A DNA stretch of 64,000 nucleotides from Streptomyces iranensis (GTDB lineage: Bacteria > Actinomycetota > Actinomycetes > Streptomycetales > Streptomycetaceae), in contig NZ_JAGGLR010000008.1 in NCBI RefSeq assembly GCF_017874715.1, positions 186,001 through 250,000 on the forward strand. The letters are read 5' to 3'. The notes under the pieces were generated by a model. That model ran no database searches and was not told the origin of the DNA. It saw only the letters and a list, made by a program, of their open reading frames with translations. A program made the position numbers and the translations under genes. Below, piece by piece: positions 25,200 to 33,934 of the stretch. Position 1 is the first letter of the stretch, and the number at the start of each line of letters is the position of its first letter.

Positions 25200-25484
25200 C
25201 ACGCGTCCGATCCGGCCCGACACGCTGACCTGTCGGTGGCTGCCGCAGCTGACCACTTGTCGGCGTACAGGTGAACATGCACGTGTACGCCGACACCGCG
25301 TATCGAGGCGTGATCAGTGAGTGGTCCTGGTGAGGTCGCCGACCCGGATGGTCGAGGCGCGCAGGTGAAGGCCGACGAGGCAGCTGTCCGGCGTCCACCT
25401 TCGGACCCCGTCTTCTTCCGGTTGGCGGTCTGGTCCTTCTTTTCCGGGATCACAGCCTTGATATTTGCCACCCGAAGGTCCTGT
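25200..25484. other. intergenic region, no recognisable gene
   Basis: No frame shows family sequence with good codon bias. The region precedes a run of gene fragments and is probably decayed sequence. Confidence 0.45.
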
Positions 25485-25550
25485 GGAAGGAAGGTCTGCC
25501 ATGTGTCTGGGTCTTCACCAAGGCCGTCCTGCCCTGATCACCTGTCACCG
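25485..25550 (+). pseudogene. diverged copy of the start of the FAH-family gene
   Basis: This 66-base stretch (ribosome site, ATG at 25501 and about 16 codons) aligns with 27726-27790, the start of the intact fumarylacetoacetate-hydrolase-like gene: shared pieces include GAAAGGTCT/GAAGGTCT, ATGxGTCTGGG and CCTGATCACC. It then runs straight into a dehydrogenase fragment. It is a truncated duplicate. Confidence 0.65.
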
Positions 25551-26316
25551 GTACGTCCGCCGAGGCCGTCGAGGGCGCTGATGCCGTGCTGACCATGCTC
25601 TACGACGGCAACACCGTCCTGGACGTGATGCTTCAGGCCGCACCGGCGCTGCGCCCGGGGCACTGTGTGGGCGCAGTGCACCACCGCCGGGATCGAGTTG
25701 GTCGCCGACCTGGCAGGATTTGCGCGCGAGCACGGTCTGGTGTTCTACGACGCCCCGGTCCTCGGCACCCGGCGGCCCGCCGAGGCCGGCCGGCTGACCG
25801 TGCTGGCGGCCGGGCCCGAGGACGGCAGGGAGACGATCACGCCGGTCTTCGACGCGGTCGGCGCCAGGACCGTGTGGACCGGCGAGGACGGGGCCGCGGG
25901 CAGCGCCAGCAGGCTGAAGCTGGTGGCCAACAGCTGGGCGCTCGCCGTCACCGCCGCGACCGGTGAGGTACTGGCCCTCGCGAAGGGCCTCGGCGTCGAC
26001 CCGCAGAGTTTCTTCGACCTCATCGGCGGAGGACCGCTCGACATGGGGTACCTGCGGGCCAAGTCGGCTCTGGTACTCGACGGACAGCTGACCCCGGCGT
26101 CGTTCGCCGTGGCCACCGCCGAGAAGGACGCGCGGCTCGTCGTCCGGGCCGGCGAGCGCAGCGGCGTGCGGCTCGATGTCGCCGTGGCGGTGGCCGAACG
26201 GTTCGCGCCGGGCCGCCGCCCAGGGGCATGCCGACGAGGACCTGGCCGCGGCCTACTTCGCCGGCTTCGACGAGCGGCCGGGCGGGCGGCGGGACCGCCG
26301 CCAGGCCTGCACGTGA
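25551..26316 (+). pseudogene. 3-hydroxyisobutyrate dehydrogenase-like gene, truncated and frameshifted
   Basis: Translation in three successive frames gives a continuous beta-hydroxyacid dehydrogenase: EAVEGADAVLTMLYDGNTVL; then TVWAQCTTAGIELVADLAGF through VTGEDG-type blocks and KLVANSWALAVTAATGE; then HADEDLAAAYFAGFDER to a stop at 26314-26316. Frame changes fall near 25660 and 26205. The first 60 residues with the nucleotide-binding GxGxMG loop are missing, replaced by the diverged FAH start. The Lys in KLVANSW is the usual catalytic residue. The gene cannot make a working enzyme as read. Confidence 0.8.
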
Positions 26317-26368
26317 CGTTCCGTGCGCCGGGGCGCACCCCGAGGAAGAAGGGGGAGGAAGCTCCGGA

Positions 26369-26665
26369 ATGACGGTCCTCGCCGTGCACGGGATCGGGAA
26401 CCACCAGGGGCGGGCTCGCAGCCAGGCAGCCGAGAGACTGGCCGACGGATGGCGTCCCTCCCTTGCCGCCGGCTACCGGGACACCGGTCTCACCTTCCCG
26501 TACCGGATCTGCGGGTGACCTACTGCGCGGACCGTCTACTGCCAGACGAAGCCCAGGGGCCTTCCGATATCGCGGCCCTCACCAGGGACGAAGCGGTGCT
26601 CGCATGGACCTGGGCGGTTGCTGCGGGTGCCCCGTGTCCGGCCGAAGCGCAGGGTTCCAAGCGGG
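26369..26665 (+). pseudogene. fragment of an alpha/beta hydrolase-like gene
   Basis: It begins ATG-TVLAVHGIGNHQGRA, a VHGIGNH start resembling an esterase/lipase-like family in Streptomyces. After about 46 codons the frame slips (probable lost G in CCGTACCGG) and continues PDLRVTYCADRLLPDEAQGP, then DIAALTRDEAVLAWTW, until it breaks off near 26665 at the 3' end of the opposing LysR gene. Only the N-terminal third of a normal protein remains. Confidence 0.65.
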
Positions 26666-26667
26666 TG

Positions 26668-27612
26668 TCATGGAGTCGGTGGGGTGGGGTGGTGGGAGTT
26701 TTGGGTGTGGAGCAGCGTCTGTAGGTGTGGGGGGAGGAGGCGGGCGTGTTGGGTGAGGGTGTGGATGAAGGCGGTGGTGAGGGGGTCGGGGCTGGTGCGG
26801 GTGTAGGCGGTCAGGGTTCGGCGTACGGGGGGATGGGGGTGCAGGAGACGGCCGTCGAAGCCGACGGGGATGATGTGGGCGGGGACGAGGGTGGGGCCGA
26901 TGCCGGCCGCGGCGAGCAGGGGGGCGGCGGAGGTCTGTTCGGTGCGGACCGCGATGCGGGGTTGGAATCCGGCCGCGGCGCAGGCCTGGTCGAGTATGTC
27001 GCCCAGGCCGTTGCCGGGCGGGAAGTGTACCCAGGCCCGGTCGGCCAGTGCTGTGAGTTCGATGTGGGTGGCTTGGTCGGAGGTGGCCGGGTCGTCGGCG
27101 GGCACCACGATGACGAATTCGTCGATGCCGATGTCGTGGATGGGACCGTCCCATCCGGAGGGGCGTGGTCCGACGGCCAGGTCGGCCTGTCCGGCTGCCA
27201 TGGCGTTGGTGAGGCGGTTGGTGTGCCAGTGTTCGAACAGGCGGATCTGGGTGCCCGGGTGTTGCTGTCGCCAAATGCGCAGGACGTTCGGGAGGACGCC
27301 GAGGGTGATGGAGTAGAGGGTGGCGAGGTGGAGTTCGGCGGCTTCCAGGCCGCCGGCCTGTCGGGCGGCGGATTGGGCGCGTTTGACGTCGGCGAGTGCG
27401 GCGCGGGCGTGCGGGAGCATGGCGCGGCCCATCGGGGTGAGCCTGACCGTACGGGGCAGCCGCTCCAGCAGCGGTCCTCCGACCGCTTGTTCCAGCGCGC
27501 GCATCTGATGGGAGAGGGCGGGCTGGGTGACGCGGAGCCGGTGGGCCGCCTGGGTGAAGGAGCCGGTGTCGACCACGGTCGCGAAGTACTCAAGCTGCCG
27601 CAAAGTTGCCAT
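26668..27612 (-). CDS. LysR-family transcriptional regulator
   Basis: A 314-residue regulator. The N-terminal winged helix-turn-helix is typical (LRQLEYFATVVDTGSFTQAA, RLRVTQPALSHQMRALEQ), followed by the two-lobed effector domain (LRIWRQQHPGTQIRLFEH; ADLAVGPRP; FVIVVPADDP). It diverges from the FAH-family gene 128 bases away, and the classic LysR arrangement predicts that it activates that gene with a pathway intermediate. The C-terminal 30 residues are His/Pro-rich. The ATG at 27612 agrees with the family start. Confidence 0.9.
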   Translation of the reverse strand: MATLRQLEYFATVVDTGSFTQAAHRLRVTQPALSHQMRALEQAVGGPLLERLPRTVRLTPMGRAMLPHARAALADVKRAQSAARQAGGLEAAELHLATLYSITLGVLPNVLRIWRQQHPGTQIRLFEHWHTNRLTNAMAAGQADLAVGPRPSGWDGPIHDIGIDEFVIVVPADDPATSDQATHIELTALADRAWVHFPPGNGLGDILDQACAAAGFQPRIAVRTEQTSAAPLLAAAGIGPTLVPAHIIPVGFDGRLLHPHPPVRRTLTAYTRTSPDPLTTAFIHTLTQHARLLPPHLQTLLHTQNSHHPTPPTP

Positions 27613-27618
27613 GAGTGA

Positions 27619-27641
27619 ATTTTATCGTGGTGATGAAAAAT
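27619..27641. promoter_or_regulatory. LysR-type binding site candidate
   Basis: ATTTTATC (27619-27626) and GATGAAAAAT (27632-27641) form an imperfect inverted repeat containing ATC-N5-GAT, unusually AT-rich for this genome and directly beside the LysR start. Confidence 0.5.
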
Positions 27642-27740
27642 ATGCGTTGGACTTATGGGAAGTCACGGCAGCAGGGTTGGGGATGTCGCCTTCCGGCGGC
27701 GCTGCAGTGAGCAACACGTCGCGCAAAGGAAAGGTCTTCC

Positions 27741-28601
27741 ATGCGTCTGGGCCTGTACGACGACCGTCCCGTCCTGATCACCGGTCACCGCTCCGACACC
27801 GTCACCGTTGTGGACGTGGCCGAGGCCAGCGGGGACCGCTTCGGGCCCGACCCGATGCACCTCTGGGAAGTCTGGGACGACTTTCGCGCCTGGGGGAGGG
27901 ACCGGGCGGCGTGGGCCGACCGCGCCAAGGGCAGGCCGGTGGAGCGCGGTGAGCTTGGGCCGCCGGTGCCCCGGCCGCGGCAGATCTTCGCGATCGGCAC
28001 CAACTACCGCAGCCACGCCGCCGAGATCGGCCTGCCGGCGGTACCGTCGGTGTTCACCAAGTTCGCCACCTGCCTGACCGGCCCCGACACCACGGTGGCC
28101 CTGCCGTCCGACACCGTCGACTGGGAGGTCGAGCTCGTCGCGGTCATCGGCCGCCGTGCCGAGGGCGTGCCACGCGAGCGGGCGTGGGAGCACGTGGCCG
28201 GGCTGATGGTCGGACAGGACCTGTCCGAGCGCACCGGCCAGTTCGCCGCCGACCCGGCCCAGTTCTCCCTGGCCAAGTCCCATCCCGGCTTCGGCCCCAC
28301 CGGCCCGTGGCTGACCACCCTGGATGAACTCACCAACCCCGCCGACCTGGCCATCGTCTGCCGCCGGGGCGAGCAGGAGCTGCAGTCCGGCCACACCGGC
28401 CAGATGATCTTCGATGTGCCCGAGCTCATCGCCCACCTGTCGGCCGTCACCCCGCTGCTGCCCGGCGATCTGATTTTCACCGGCACCCCCTCAGGCGTCG
28501 GCCACGGCCGCACGCCGCGCCAGTACCTGCGGCCTGGCGACCGGCTGATCAGCACCATCGAAGAACTGGGCCACCTGCACCAGCAGTTCACCGCCACCTG
28601 A
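27741..28601 (+). CDS. fumarylacetoacetate hydrolase family protein
   Basis: A 286-residue FAH-superfamily enzyme. The core is intact: QIFAIGTNYRSHAAEIG, FTKFATCLTGP, the metal-binding WEVELVAVIG and DLSERTGQF, and the C-terminal GDLIFTGTPSGVG. The superfamily cleaves or decarboxylates acylpyruvates and dicarboxylates using Mg2+. Length and domain order fit the FAHD1/HpcE-type group rather than the full eukaryotic enzyme. The gene is divergent from LysR and starts after a GGAAAGG-like ribosome site. A short diverged copy of its start lies at 25485. Confidence 0.88.
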   Translation: MRLGLYDDRPVLITGHRSDTVTVVDVAEASGDRFGPDPMHLWEVWDDFRAWGRDRAAWADRAKGRPVERGELGPPVPRPRQIFAIGTNYRSHAAEIGLPAVPSVFTKFATCLTGPDTTVALPSDTVDWEVELVAVIGRRAEGVPRERAWEHVAGLMVGQDLSERTGQFAADPAQFSLAKSHPGFGPTGPWLTTLDELTNPADLAIVCRRGEQELQSGHTGQMIFDVPELIAHLSAVTPLLPGDLIFTGTPSGVGHGRTPRQYLRPGDRLISTIEELGHLHQQFTAT

Positions 28602-28743
28602 CCACCATGCGGTCGAGCAGGAGCAAACGCCTGGCGCACGCCGCCGTCCATGCCGCGCCGGGAAGGATCGCGCTCACGAGCGCGATCAACCGCAGTCGAT
28701 GCCGGTCAGCCGGACTGGCCGCCACCATCCTGAGGACGCACTC

Positions 28744-29478
28744 ATGAACGAGATCAACCGGAACCGGTATCTGCCGGCGGGCCTGGCCGCCACCACCCTG
28801 GTGGCCGGCGCATGGGCCGTACGCGACTACGGCCAGTGGCGAAGGCTTGGGGACGGGGGTCTGCCCCACAATGCCGGGGGCTGGCTTCGCATGACGGCAA
28901 TGCGCTTACGGGCCCGAGGCCGCTTCGGCGGGACCAGCCACAACCAAGAAGAAGAGATCAGTCCCATCCTGCTCGACCTGCAGGCCCGCGGTGGGACCAG
29001 GCCCAAAGCCGCCCCGCACCCCGTCCCGAACAGGGTTGTGGACCAGCACGCGCCCGCGCCGGTGAAACAAGCCCTGGTCTCGGTCTTCGACGACTTCTCC
29101 CGGTCGGACTCGCCGCCACTGGAATACCGGACAAGCCGGTGGGAAAAGCACCACAACGCGTTGTGCCTGAAGGGCGACGCCTATCCTCACGCGATCTCGC
29201 GCGGGGCGAGCGGCGAGCTGGGCCACGTGCATCCCTCAGACGGATCCATGCACATGATCCTCAGCCCGGCGGACGGCCGACTGGTGCTCGACCTGGGGTG
29301 GGGCGAGTTCCACCCGCTCGCGGGCGTGATGTTGGAGCTTCCCGCCACTTACACCCTGATCTATCCCCCTCGCTCCCTCGCGGAGATCGCCCCCATCCGC
29401 GCCATCCTGTCGGCCGCCGTCGGCTACATGACCGGACAACCAGCCACGCCCACACCCACACGCGGGTCGTCCGCGTAG
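28744..29478 (+). CDS. luciferase-domain (DUF5519-like) protein
   Basis: A 244-residue protein. A hydrophobic helix near residues 9-26 (LPAGLAATTLVAGAWAV) suggests a membrane anchor. The C-terminal domain has ELGHVHPSDGSMHMILSP, then GWGEFHPLAG and ELPATYTLIYPPRSLAEI, matching what I recall of the PF17648 luciferase-type domain found in actinobacteria and fungi. The biochemical role of bacterial members is unclear. The ATG at 28744 has a weak ribosome site (GAGGACG). It lies downstream of the FAH gene in the same direction, so co-transcription is possible. Confidence 0.65.
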   Translation: MNEINRNRYLPAGLAATTLVAGAWAVRDYGQWRRLGDGGLPHNAGGWLRMTAMRLRARGRFGGTSHNQEEEISPILLDLQARGGTRPKAAPHPVPNRVVDQHAPAPVKQALVSVFDDFSRSDSPPLEYRTSRWEKHHNALCLKGDAYPHAISRGASGELGHVHPSDGSMHMILSPADGRLVLDLGWGEFHPLAGVMLELPATYTLIYPPRSLAEIAPIRAILSAAVGYMTGQPATPTPTRGSSA

Positions 29479-29594
29479 TCAGCAGACCGCAGGCAGGGCT
29501 GCAACGTGAGCGGTCACGCCGGATCCACCTTCGTGTTCCCAGTGGACAACGGCAGTTCCCGACAGCTCGCGTCCATCAAGGTGAGGAGAAGCCT

Positions 29595-30407
29595 GTGATA
29601 TCGCACAAACACGCTGACCGCAGGCCGGCGGCCCCATCCACCGATACCGGCAATCCCGGCGACGGTGTGCGGGCGCACCGCCGGGGCCAGTTCCGTCTCG
29701 CCGTCGCCCTGGGCGTTTCAGCCGCCGTGGTGGCGGGGTGCGCCGCCGGCTCCCGCCAGCCGGCTCGGCCGGCACAGACACCGGCTACGCCGACGACGGA
29801 CGCCCAGGTGATCTGGAACCCCTACGACCGCCTGCCCAAGGTGCCGTCCTTCCGGCTGACCAGCACGGACGTGCGCGACGGCGAGCCGATGCCCCGGGCC
29901 CAGCGCAGCGGTGTGCTCGGCAACCGCGACGGGCAGGACCTGTCCCCGCATCTGTCCTGGAGCCGCTTCCCCACGGGCACGCAGAGCTTCGTGGTGACGA
30001 TGTACAACCCGACCGCGCCGACAGCCAGCGGATTCTGGCACTGGGCCGTGGTCAACATCCCGGCCAGTACCACCCACCTGCCCACCGGCGCCGGAGCCGA
30101 GAAGAGCACCCGCCTGCCCCAGGGCGCCTACCAGCTGCCCAACGAAGCCAGAAGGGCCCGTTACCTGGGCCCTTCACCGCCGGCGGGGAGCGGGCGGCAC
30201 CGCTACTACATCGTGGTGCACGCCCTCGACGTCACATCCGTCGAATCGCTCGGCGTCAGCAGAGATTCCACCCCCGGTTTCCTGGGCTACAACCTGTTCC
30301 GCCACACGCTGGCACGGGCAGTGATCGCGCCCTGGGCGCAAGGCCCTCCAGCACAGAGCAACACCCCCTCCCCCGACGCTCCCAACGGCACACGTCCCTC
30401 AAGGTGA
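29595..30407 (+). CDS. PEBP-like (YbhB/YbcL family) lipoprotein, copy 1
   Basis: A 270-residue lipoprotein. After a basic start and hydrophobic stretch, VVAGC gives the lipobox. The PEBP domain follows: FRLTSTDVRDGEPMP, LSPHLSWSRFPTGTQSFVVTMYNP, FWHWAVVNIPAS, and the HRYYIVVHALDV block. Bacterial YbhB-type proteins resemble phosphatidylethanolamine-binding proteins, but their ligand is unsettled. The GTG at 29595 has GGAG 8 bases upstream, and the leader resembles that of copy 2. Copy 1 is probably exposed on the cell surface. It forms a tandem pair with the next gene. Confidence 0.85.
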   Translation: MISHKHADRRPAAPSTDTGNPGDGVRAHRRGQFRLAVALGVSAAVVAGCAAGSRQPARPAQTPATPTTDAQVIWNPYDRLPKVPSFRLTSTDVRDGEPMPRAQRSGVLGNRDGQDLSPHLSWSRFPTGTQSFVVTMYNPTAPTASGFWHWAVVNIPASTTHLPTGAGAEKSTRLPQGAYQLPNEARRARYLGPSPPAGSGRHRYYIVVHALDVTSVESLGVSRDSTPGFLGYNLFRHTLARAVIAPWAQGPPAQSNTPSPDAPNGTRPSR

Positions 30408-30417
30408 GAAGAGGACC

Positions 30418-31173
30418 ATGACATCGCACACCCGCTCCGACCGCATACCGGCGGCCCCGTCCACCACTGCCGGCAATCCCCGCAACAGCACGGGGACGCG
30501 CCGCCGTCGCCTGTCCGCCCTCGCGGTCGCCCTGGGTGTTTCAGCCACCATGGTGATGGGGTGCGGCACCGGATCGGCGCAGACACCGCCCAAGCCGCCT
30601 ACGTCGACGAGGGACGCCCAGCCGACCGGGACCCCCTACGACCGCCTGCCCAAGGTGCCGTCCTTCCGGCTGACCAGCACGGACGTGCGCGACGGCGAAC
30701 GGCTGCCCCAAGCCCAGTACAGCGGCATACTCAAAGCCGGCGGAAACGACACCTCACCGCAGCTGTCCTGGAGCCGCTTCCCCAAGGACACAAAGAGCTT
30801 CGCGGTGACGGTGTACGACGCGGACGCGGCAACCGGCAGCGGATTCTGGCACTGGGCGGTGGCCGACCTCCCGGCCAGTACCACCAGCGTGCCCACCGGC
30901 GCCGGAGCCGAGAAGAGCACCCGCCTGCCCCAGGGCGCCTACCAGCTGCCCAACGACGCCAGAATGACCCGCTACCTCGGAGCCGCCCCGCCGGCGGGAA
31001 GCGGACGGCACCACTACTACATCGTCGTGTACGCCCTCGACGTCAAGTCCGTCAAACCGCTCGGCGTGGACAACGACGCCACCCCCGCCCTCCTGGGCGC
31101 CAACCTGTCCAGCCACACGCTGGCACGAGCAGTCATCGTGCCCTGGGCCAAGGCCCGGACCGACAGCGAGTGA
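30418..31173 (+). CDS. PEBP-like (YbhB/YbcL family) lipoprotein, copy 2
   Basis: A 251-residue paralogue of the preceding gene, only 10 bases after its stop. The lipobox is VMGCGTG; the PEBP core (PSFRLTSTDVRDGERLP, QLSWSRFPKDTKSF, GFWHWAVADLPAS, EKSTRLPQGAYQLPND) is nearly identical over long stretches. The N-terminal 35 residues and the untranslated leader are also shared, so the duplication unit included the ribosome site. Differences cluster after the lipobox and at the C-terminus. Both copies appear intact. Co-transcription is likely. Confidence 0.87.
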   Translation: MTSHTRSDRIPAAPSTTAGNPRNSTGTRRRRLSALAVALGVSATMVMGCGTGSAQTPPKPPTSTRDAQPTGTPYDRLPKVPSFRLTSTDVRDGERLPQAQYSGILKAGGNDTSPQLSWSRFPKDTKSFAVTVYDADAATGSGFWHWAVADLPASTTSVPTGAGAEKSTRLPQGAYQLPNDARMTRYLGAAPPAGSGRHHYYIVVYALDVKSVKPLGVDNDATPALLGANLSSHTLARAVIVPWAKARTDSE

Positions 31174-31268
31174 CTCCGCCGCCGGGCGCAGGCGGAGTGA
31201 GTCTGTGGCCGGTCGGCGGGGGCCGTAAGGAGTCTGCACAGCCCCTGGAAAACCGCACAGAAAGCCGT

Positions 31269-31530
31269 ACGGCTCGAAGTGCGCAGTGCCCCGCACGGGG
31301 TGGCTGGGCCGTGACCGCGGCCCTGGTGGCTGGGGGCGGCGTGGTCGCACTGGTGGACGTCCTGACCGGGCCAGGCTTCCGGATCGTGCAGGTGGTCGTG
31401 CTCGCCGTGCTCACCGCGTCCGCGGGTGGCACCGTCACACAGACCGTGATCGTGGCTGCGGCCCACACCGCCGCCGTGGCCTATGTCCACATAGGCTGGT
31501 GGAGGATCGTCGGATCGGCAAGGAGTCTTG
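31269..31530 (+). pseudogene. decayed membrane-protein fragment, copy 1
   Basis: One frame gives ARGGWAVTAALVAGGGVVAL and LTGPGFRIVQVVVLAVLTAS, with no proper start, running into non-coding sequence after AYVHIGWW. It aligns with the next fragment (GGW-, -GP-RxVQVxVxAVL, TQTxxVA). The pattern recalls the N-terminal membrane part of PP2C/SpoIIE-type regulators, but this is a guess. Confidence 0.5.
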
Positions 31531-31531
31531 C

Positions 31532-32020
31532 ATGGTCCGCGGACCGCATGAAGTATCCCGGGGCATCCCCTCCTGGATCCGGCGCCTGCCCGAAAAGGGT
31601 GGCTGGCCCATAACCGTGTTCCTGCTGACCGGGATCGGCGCCACGCTGCTGGTGGAGCTCGCGATAGGGCCGGCCGACCGCGTCGTCCAGGTGTCCGTGG
31701 TCGCGGTTCTGGTCGCGGCCATGATCTGCACCGTGCGGCAGACCCTCGTGGTGGCTCTCGCCTGCACGGCCGTGCCGGCCGTGGACTCCTCACCCACTCG
31801 ACCCGCCCCGGCGACCTCCCCCGGGTGCTCATGGCGGCCCTGCCGCCCCTGGCCCTGTGCGTCGTGCTGGGCCTCATCAACGGTCCGACCGACGCTCGAT
31901 ACTGTCGGTGTGGCTGCTGGTGGCGGCGCTTGGCTGGTTCTCGGCGAGGACGCTCGGACGAACATGCCGCGCCTCGTCCGGCGGCCGGCCACCGGCTGAA
32001 CGCACGGACGGCCTGACCGC
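31532..32020 (+). pseudogene. decayed membrane-protein fragment, copy 2
   Basis: It starts MVRGPHEVSRGIPSWIRR, has two hydrophobic helices (GGWPITVFLLTGIGATLLVE; VVQVSVVAVLVAAMI), then loses frame near 31790 and resumes in another frame as HSTRPGDLPRVLMAALPP and in a third as ILSVWLLVAALGWFSART. At least two frameshifts are needed. It is homologous to the fragment just upstream, so this is a decayed tandem pair. Confidence 0.5.
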
Positions 32021-32037
32021 CCGAACCGGGGCCCGGG

Positions 32038-32736
32038 TCATGCCAGGCCGGCCGTAATGGCACGGCGGACGGCGTCGGCGCGGTCCTGGATACCGGCTTT
32101 GGCGAACAGGTTGTTGATGTGGGTCTTGACCGTGGCCTCGCTGATGAAGAGTTTCTCGGCGATGGCCTGGTTGGGCAGGCCCTGGCCGATCAGGGTGAGC
32201 ACCTCGCGTTCGCGGCGGGTGAGGTCCGGGGGGAGCGGCTGCGCGTCGGCCGGCGGGCGCGTGCGGACGGTGGCCAGGAGGCGGTTCTGCACCTCTTGGT
32301 CGAGTACGGACTGTCCCGCGGCTGCGGCCCGGATCGCGCGGACGATGTCCTGGCGCCCAGCGTTCTTCGTCAGATAGCCGCGGGCGCCGGCGCTCAGGGC
32401 GGCCAGGATCGAGTCGTCGTCGGCGAAGGTGGTCAGCACGACCACGGCCGTTCCCGGGTGATCCTCGCTCAGCCGGCGGGTGGCCTCGGTGCCGTCCATG
32501 ACAGGCATGCGCAGGTCCATCAGGACGACGTCGACCGGTGTGGCGGCCACGGCGGCGAGCACCTCGGTACCGTCCGCGGCGGCGGCCACGACGTCGATGT
32601 CCTCGGTCATGTCGAGCACCGCGGCCAAGGGCTCGCGGACGGTGGCCTGGTCGTCGGCGACGATCACCTTCAGCGAGCGCTCGGTCAGCGGGGCCTGCGG
32701 GTTCCGTGGCTCCTGGGCCGGTTCGTTCGTCGTCAT
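32038..32736 (-). CDS. NarL/FixJ-type response regulator
   Basis: A 232-residue response regulator. The receiver domain has the acidic pair (VIVADDQATV), phospho-acceptor Asp at about 74 (VVLMDLRMPVMDG), switch Thr (VVLTTFADD) and conserved Lys (GYLTKNAG). The C-terminal LuxR helix-turn-helix is LTRREREVLTLIGQG, then NQAIAEKLFISEATVKTHI. Its ATG overlaps the stop of the kinase gene by four bases. It is a transcription factor phosphorylated by that kinase; targets are unknown, possibly the cotranscribed membrane protein. Confidence 0.93.
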   Translation of the reverse strand: MTTNEPAQEPRNPQAPLTERSLKVIVADDQATVREPLAAVLDMTEDIDVVAAAADGTEVLAAVAATPVDVVLMDLRMPVMDGTEATRRLSEDHPGTAVVVLTTFADDDSILAALSAGARGYLTKNAGRQDIVRAIRAAAAGQSVLDQEVQNRLLATVRTRPPADAQPLPPDLTRREREVLTLIGQGLPNQAIAEKLFISEATVKTHINNLFAKAGIQDRADAVRRAITAGLA

Positions 32737-33914
32737 CCTCGGATCACTGCCTCCACCTGCCAGCCGCCCCGGTCCGGTCCCCCGGTGAGCGGACCCGCGG
32801 TGAGGGTGCCGCCCAGCAGGGCGACGCGTTCGCGCATTCCTATCAGTCCCATGCCGCTGCCGACACCCGCGGTCGCCTCGCCGGTCGCGGGCCCGTTGCG
32901 GACGGCAAGGCTGGTCGAGGCGGCGTCGAACGCCAGCTCCACCGCGATCTCGGCCCCGGGAGCGTGCCGGGCCGCGTTGGTCAGCGCCTCCTGCGCGATG
33001 CGCAGCACATTCTGGGTGACCTGTGCCGGCAGCTCTCGGACGGCCCCGGTGACGGTGAGCACCTCGCGGTGGCCGGACGACTCGATCATGGCGGTCAGGC
33101 TCTCGAGCAGCGGAAGGGAGTCCTCGCGCAGCGCGTGCACGGTCCACTGGGCCTGCTTCAGGCTCTCCCTGACAAGGCTCTGCGCCTTGTTGTGCGCCGC
33201 GCGGACCTTCTCCAGGTCGCCGGTGTCCATCAAGGCGTCCGCCAGCTCCAGGTGCATGTTGATCCCGGCCAGTGAGTGCGCCAGCACATCGTGGACGTCG
33301 CGGGCGATGCGGCCGCGTTCGGTGAGCACGGCCGTTCGCGCCTCGGCCCGCTCGGCGGACTCGGCGGCCTGGAGCCTCGCCTCCGCTGCCTGTTGCCTGC
33401 TGCGGCCCAGGATTCCGGCCACGACCGGGATGCCGGTGCTGAGGCCGAAGGTCCAGGTGAGCACCTGGTGATCGGGGCCGACGTAGAAATAGAAAACAGC
33501 GCCGCACAGCAGACTGGACAGGGCCGCGACCGCCAGGGCTGGCTTGAGGGCGAGGCGGTAGCCGGCGTGGCCGACGAGGAAGTAGGCGAAGAGGTAGCCG
33601 GAGCCGCTGTTGCTCACCTCCAACAGGCCGGCGGACGCCACGGCACCGGCGGTCAGCCAGACCAGCGCGGCCCGGCGTGGGAAGGCGGGCGGCAGGTGTC
33701 TGGCCAGCAGGGCAACGGAGTTGACCACCAGCAGGGCGACCACGGCCAGGCCGCGGCCGCTGACGCCCACCGGCCGGACGGTGATGACCGCGATGGCGAT
33801 GATCAGCAGGGTGACGGCCCACTGGAGAGAGGCGTCGTGCCGGAGCACGACCCGAGGGCCGGGCTTCCGTTCGGAAGCCGGCCCGCCGGCTGGGGGATTG
33901 TCGGAAGCGGGCAC
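32733..33914 (-). CDS. two-component sensor histidine kinase (HisKA_3)
   Basis: A 393-residue membrane kinase. Four to five hydrophobic helices occupy residues 33-170; then a coiled segment leads to the dimerisation/phospho-acceptor box RIARDVHDVLAHSLAGI (His about 208). The ATPase has RIAQEALTNAARHA (N box) and GMGLIGMRERVALLGG (G boxes). This is the HisKA_3 class that pairs with NarL-type regulators. The start is taken at GTG 33914, 21 bases after the upstream membrane gene; the ribosome site is weak. The signal is likely membrane-related, as there is no large external domain. Confidence 0.9.
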   Translation of the reverse strand: MPASDNPPAGGPASERKPGPRVVLRHDASLQWAVTLLIIAIAVITVRPVGVSGRGLAVVALLVVNSVALLARHLPPAFPRRAALVWLTAGAVASAGLLEVSNSGSGYLFAYFLVGHAGYRLALKPALAVAALSSLLCGAVFYFYVGPDHQVLTWTFGLSTGIPVVAGILGRSRQQAAEARLQAAESAERAEARTAVLTERGRIARDVHDVLAHSLAGINMHLELADALMDTGDLEKVRAAHNKAQSLVRESLKQAQWTVHALREDSLPLLESLTAMIESSGHREVLTVTGAVRELPAQVTQNVLRIAQEALTNAARHAPGAEIAVELAFDAASTSLAVRNGPATGEATAGVGSGMGLIGMRERVALLGGTLTAGPLTGGPDRGGWQVEAVIRG

Positions 33915-33934
33915 GGCGCGACGATAACCCGCAC

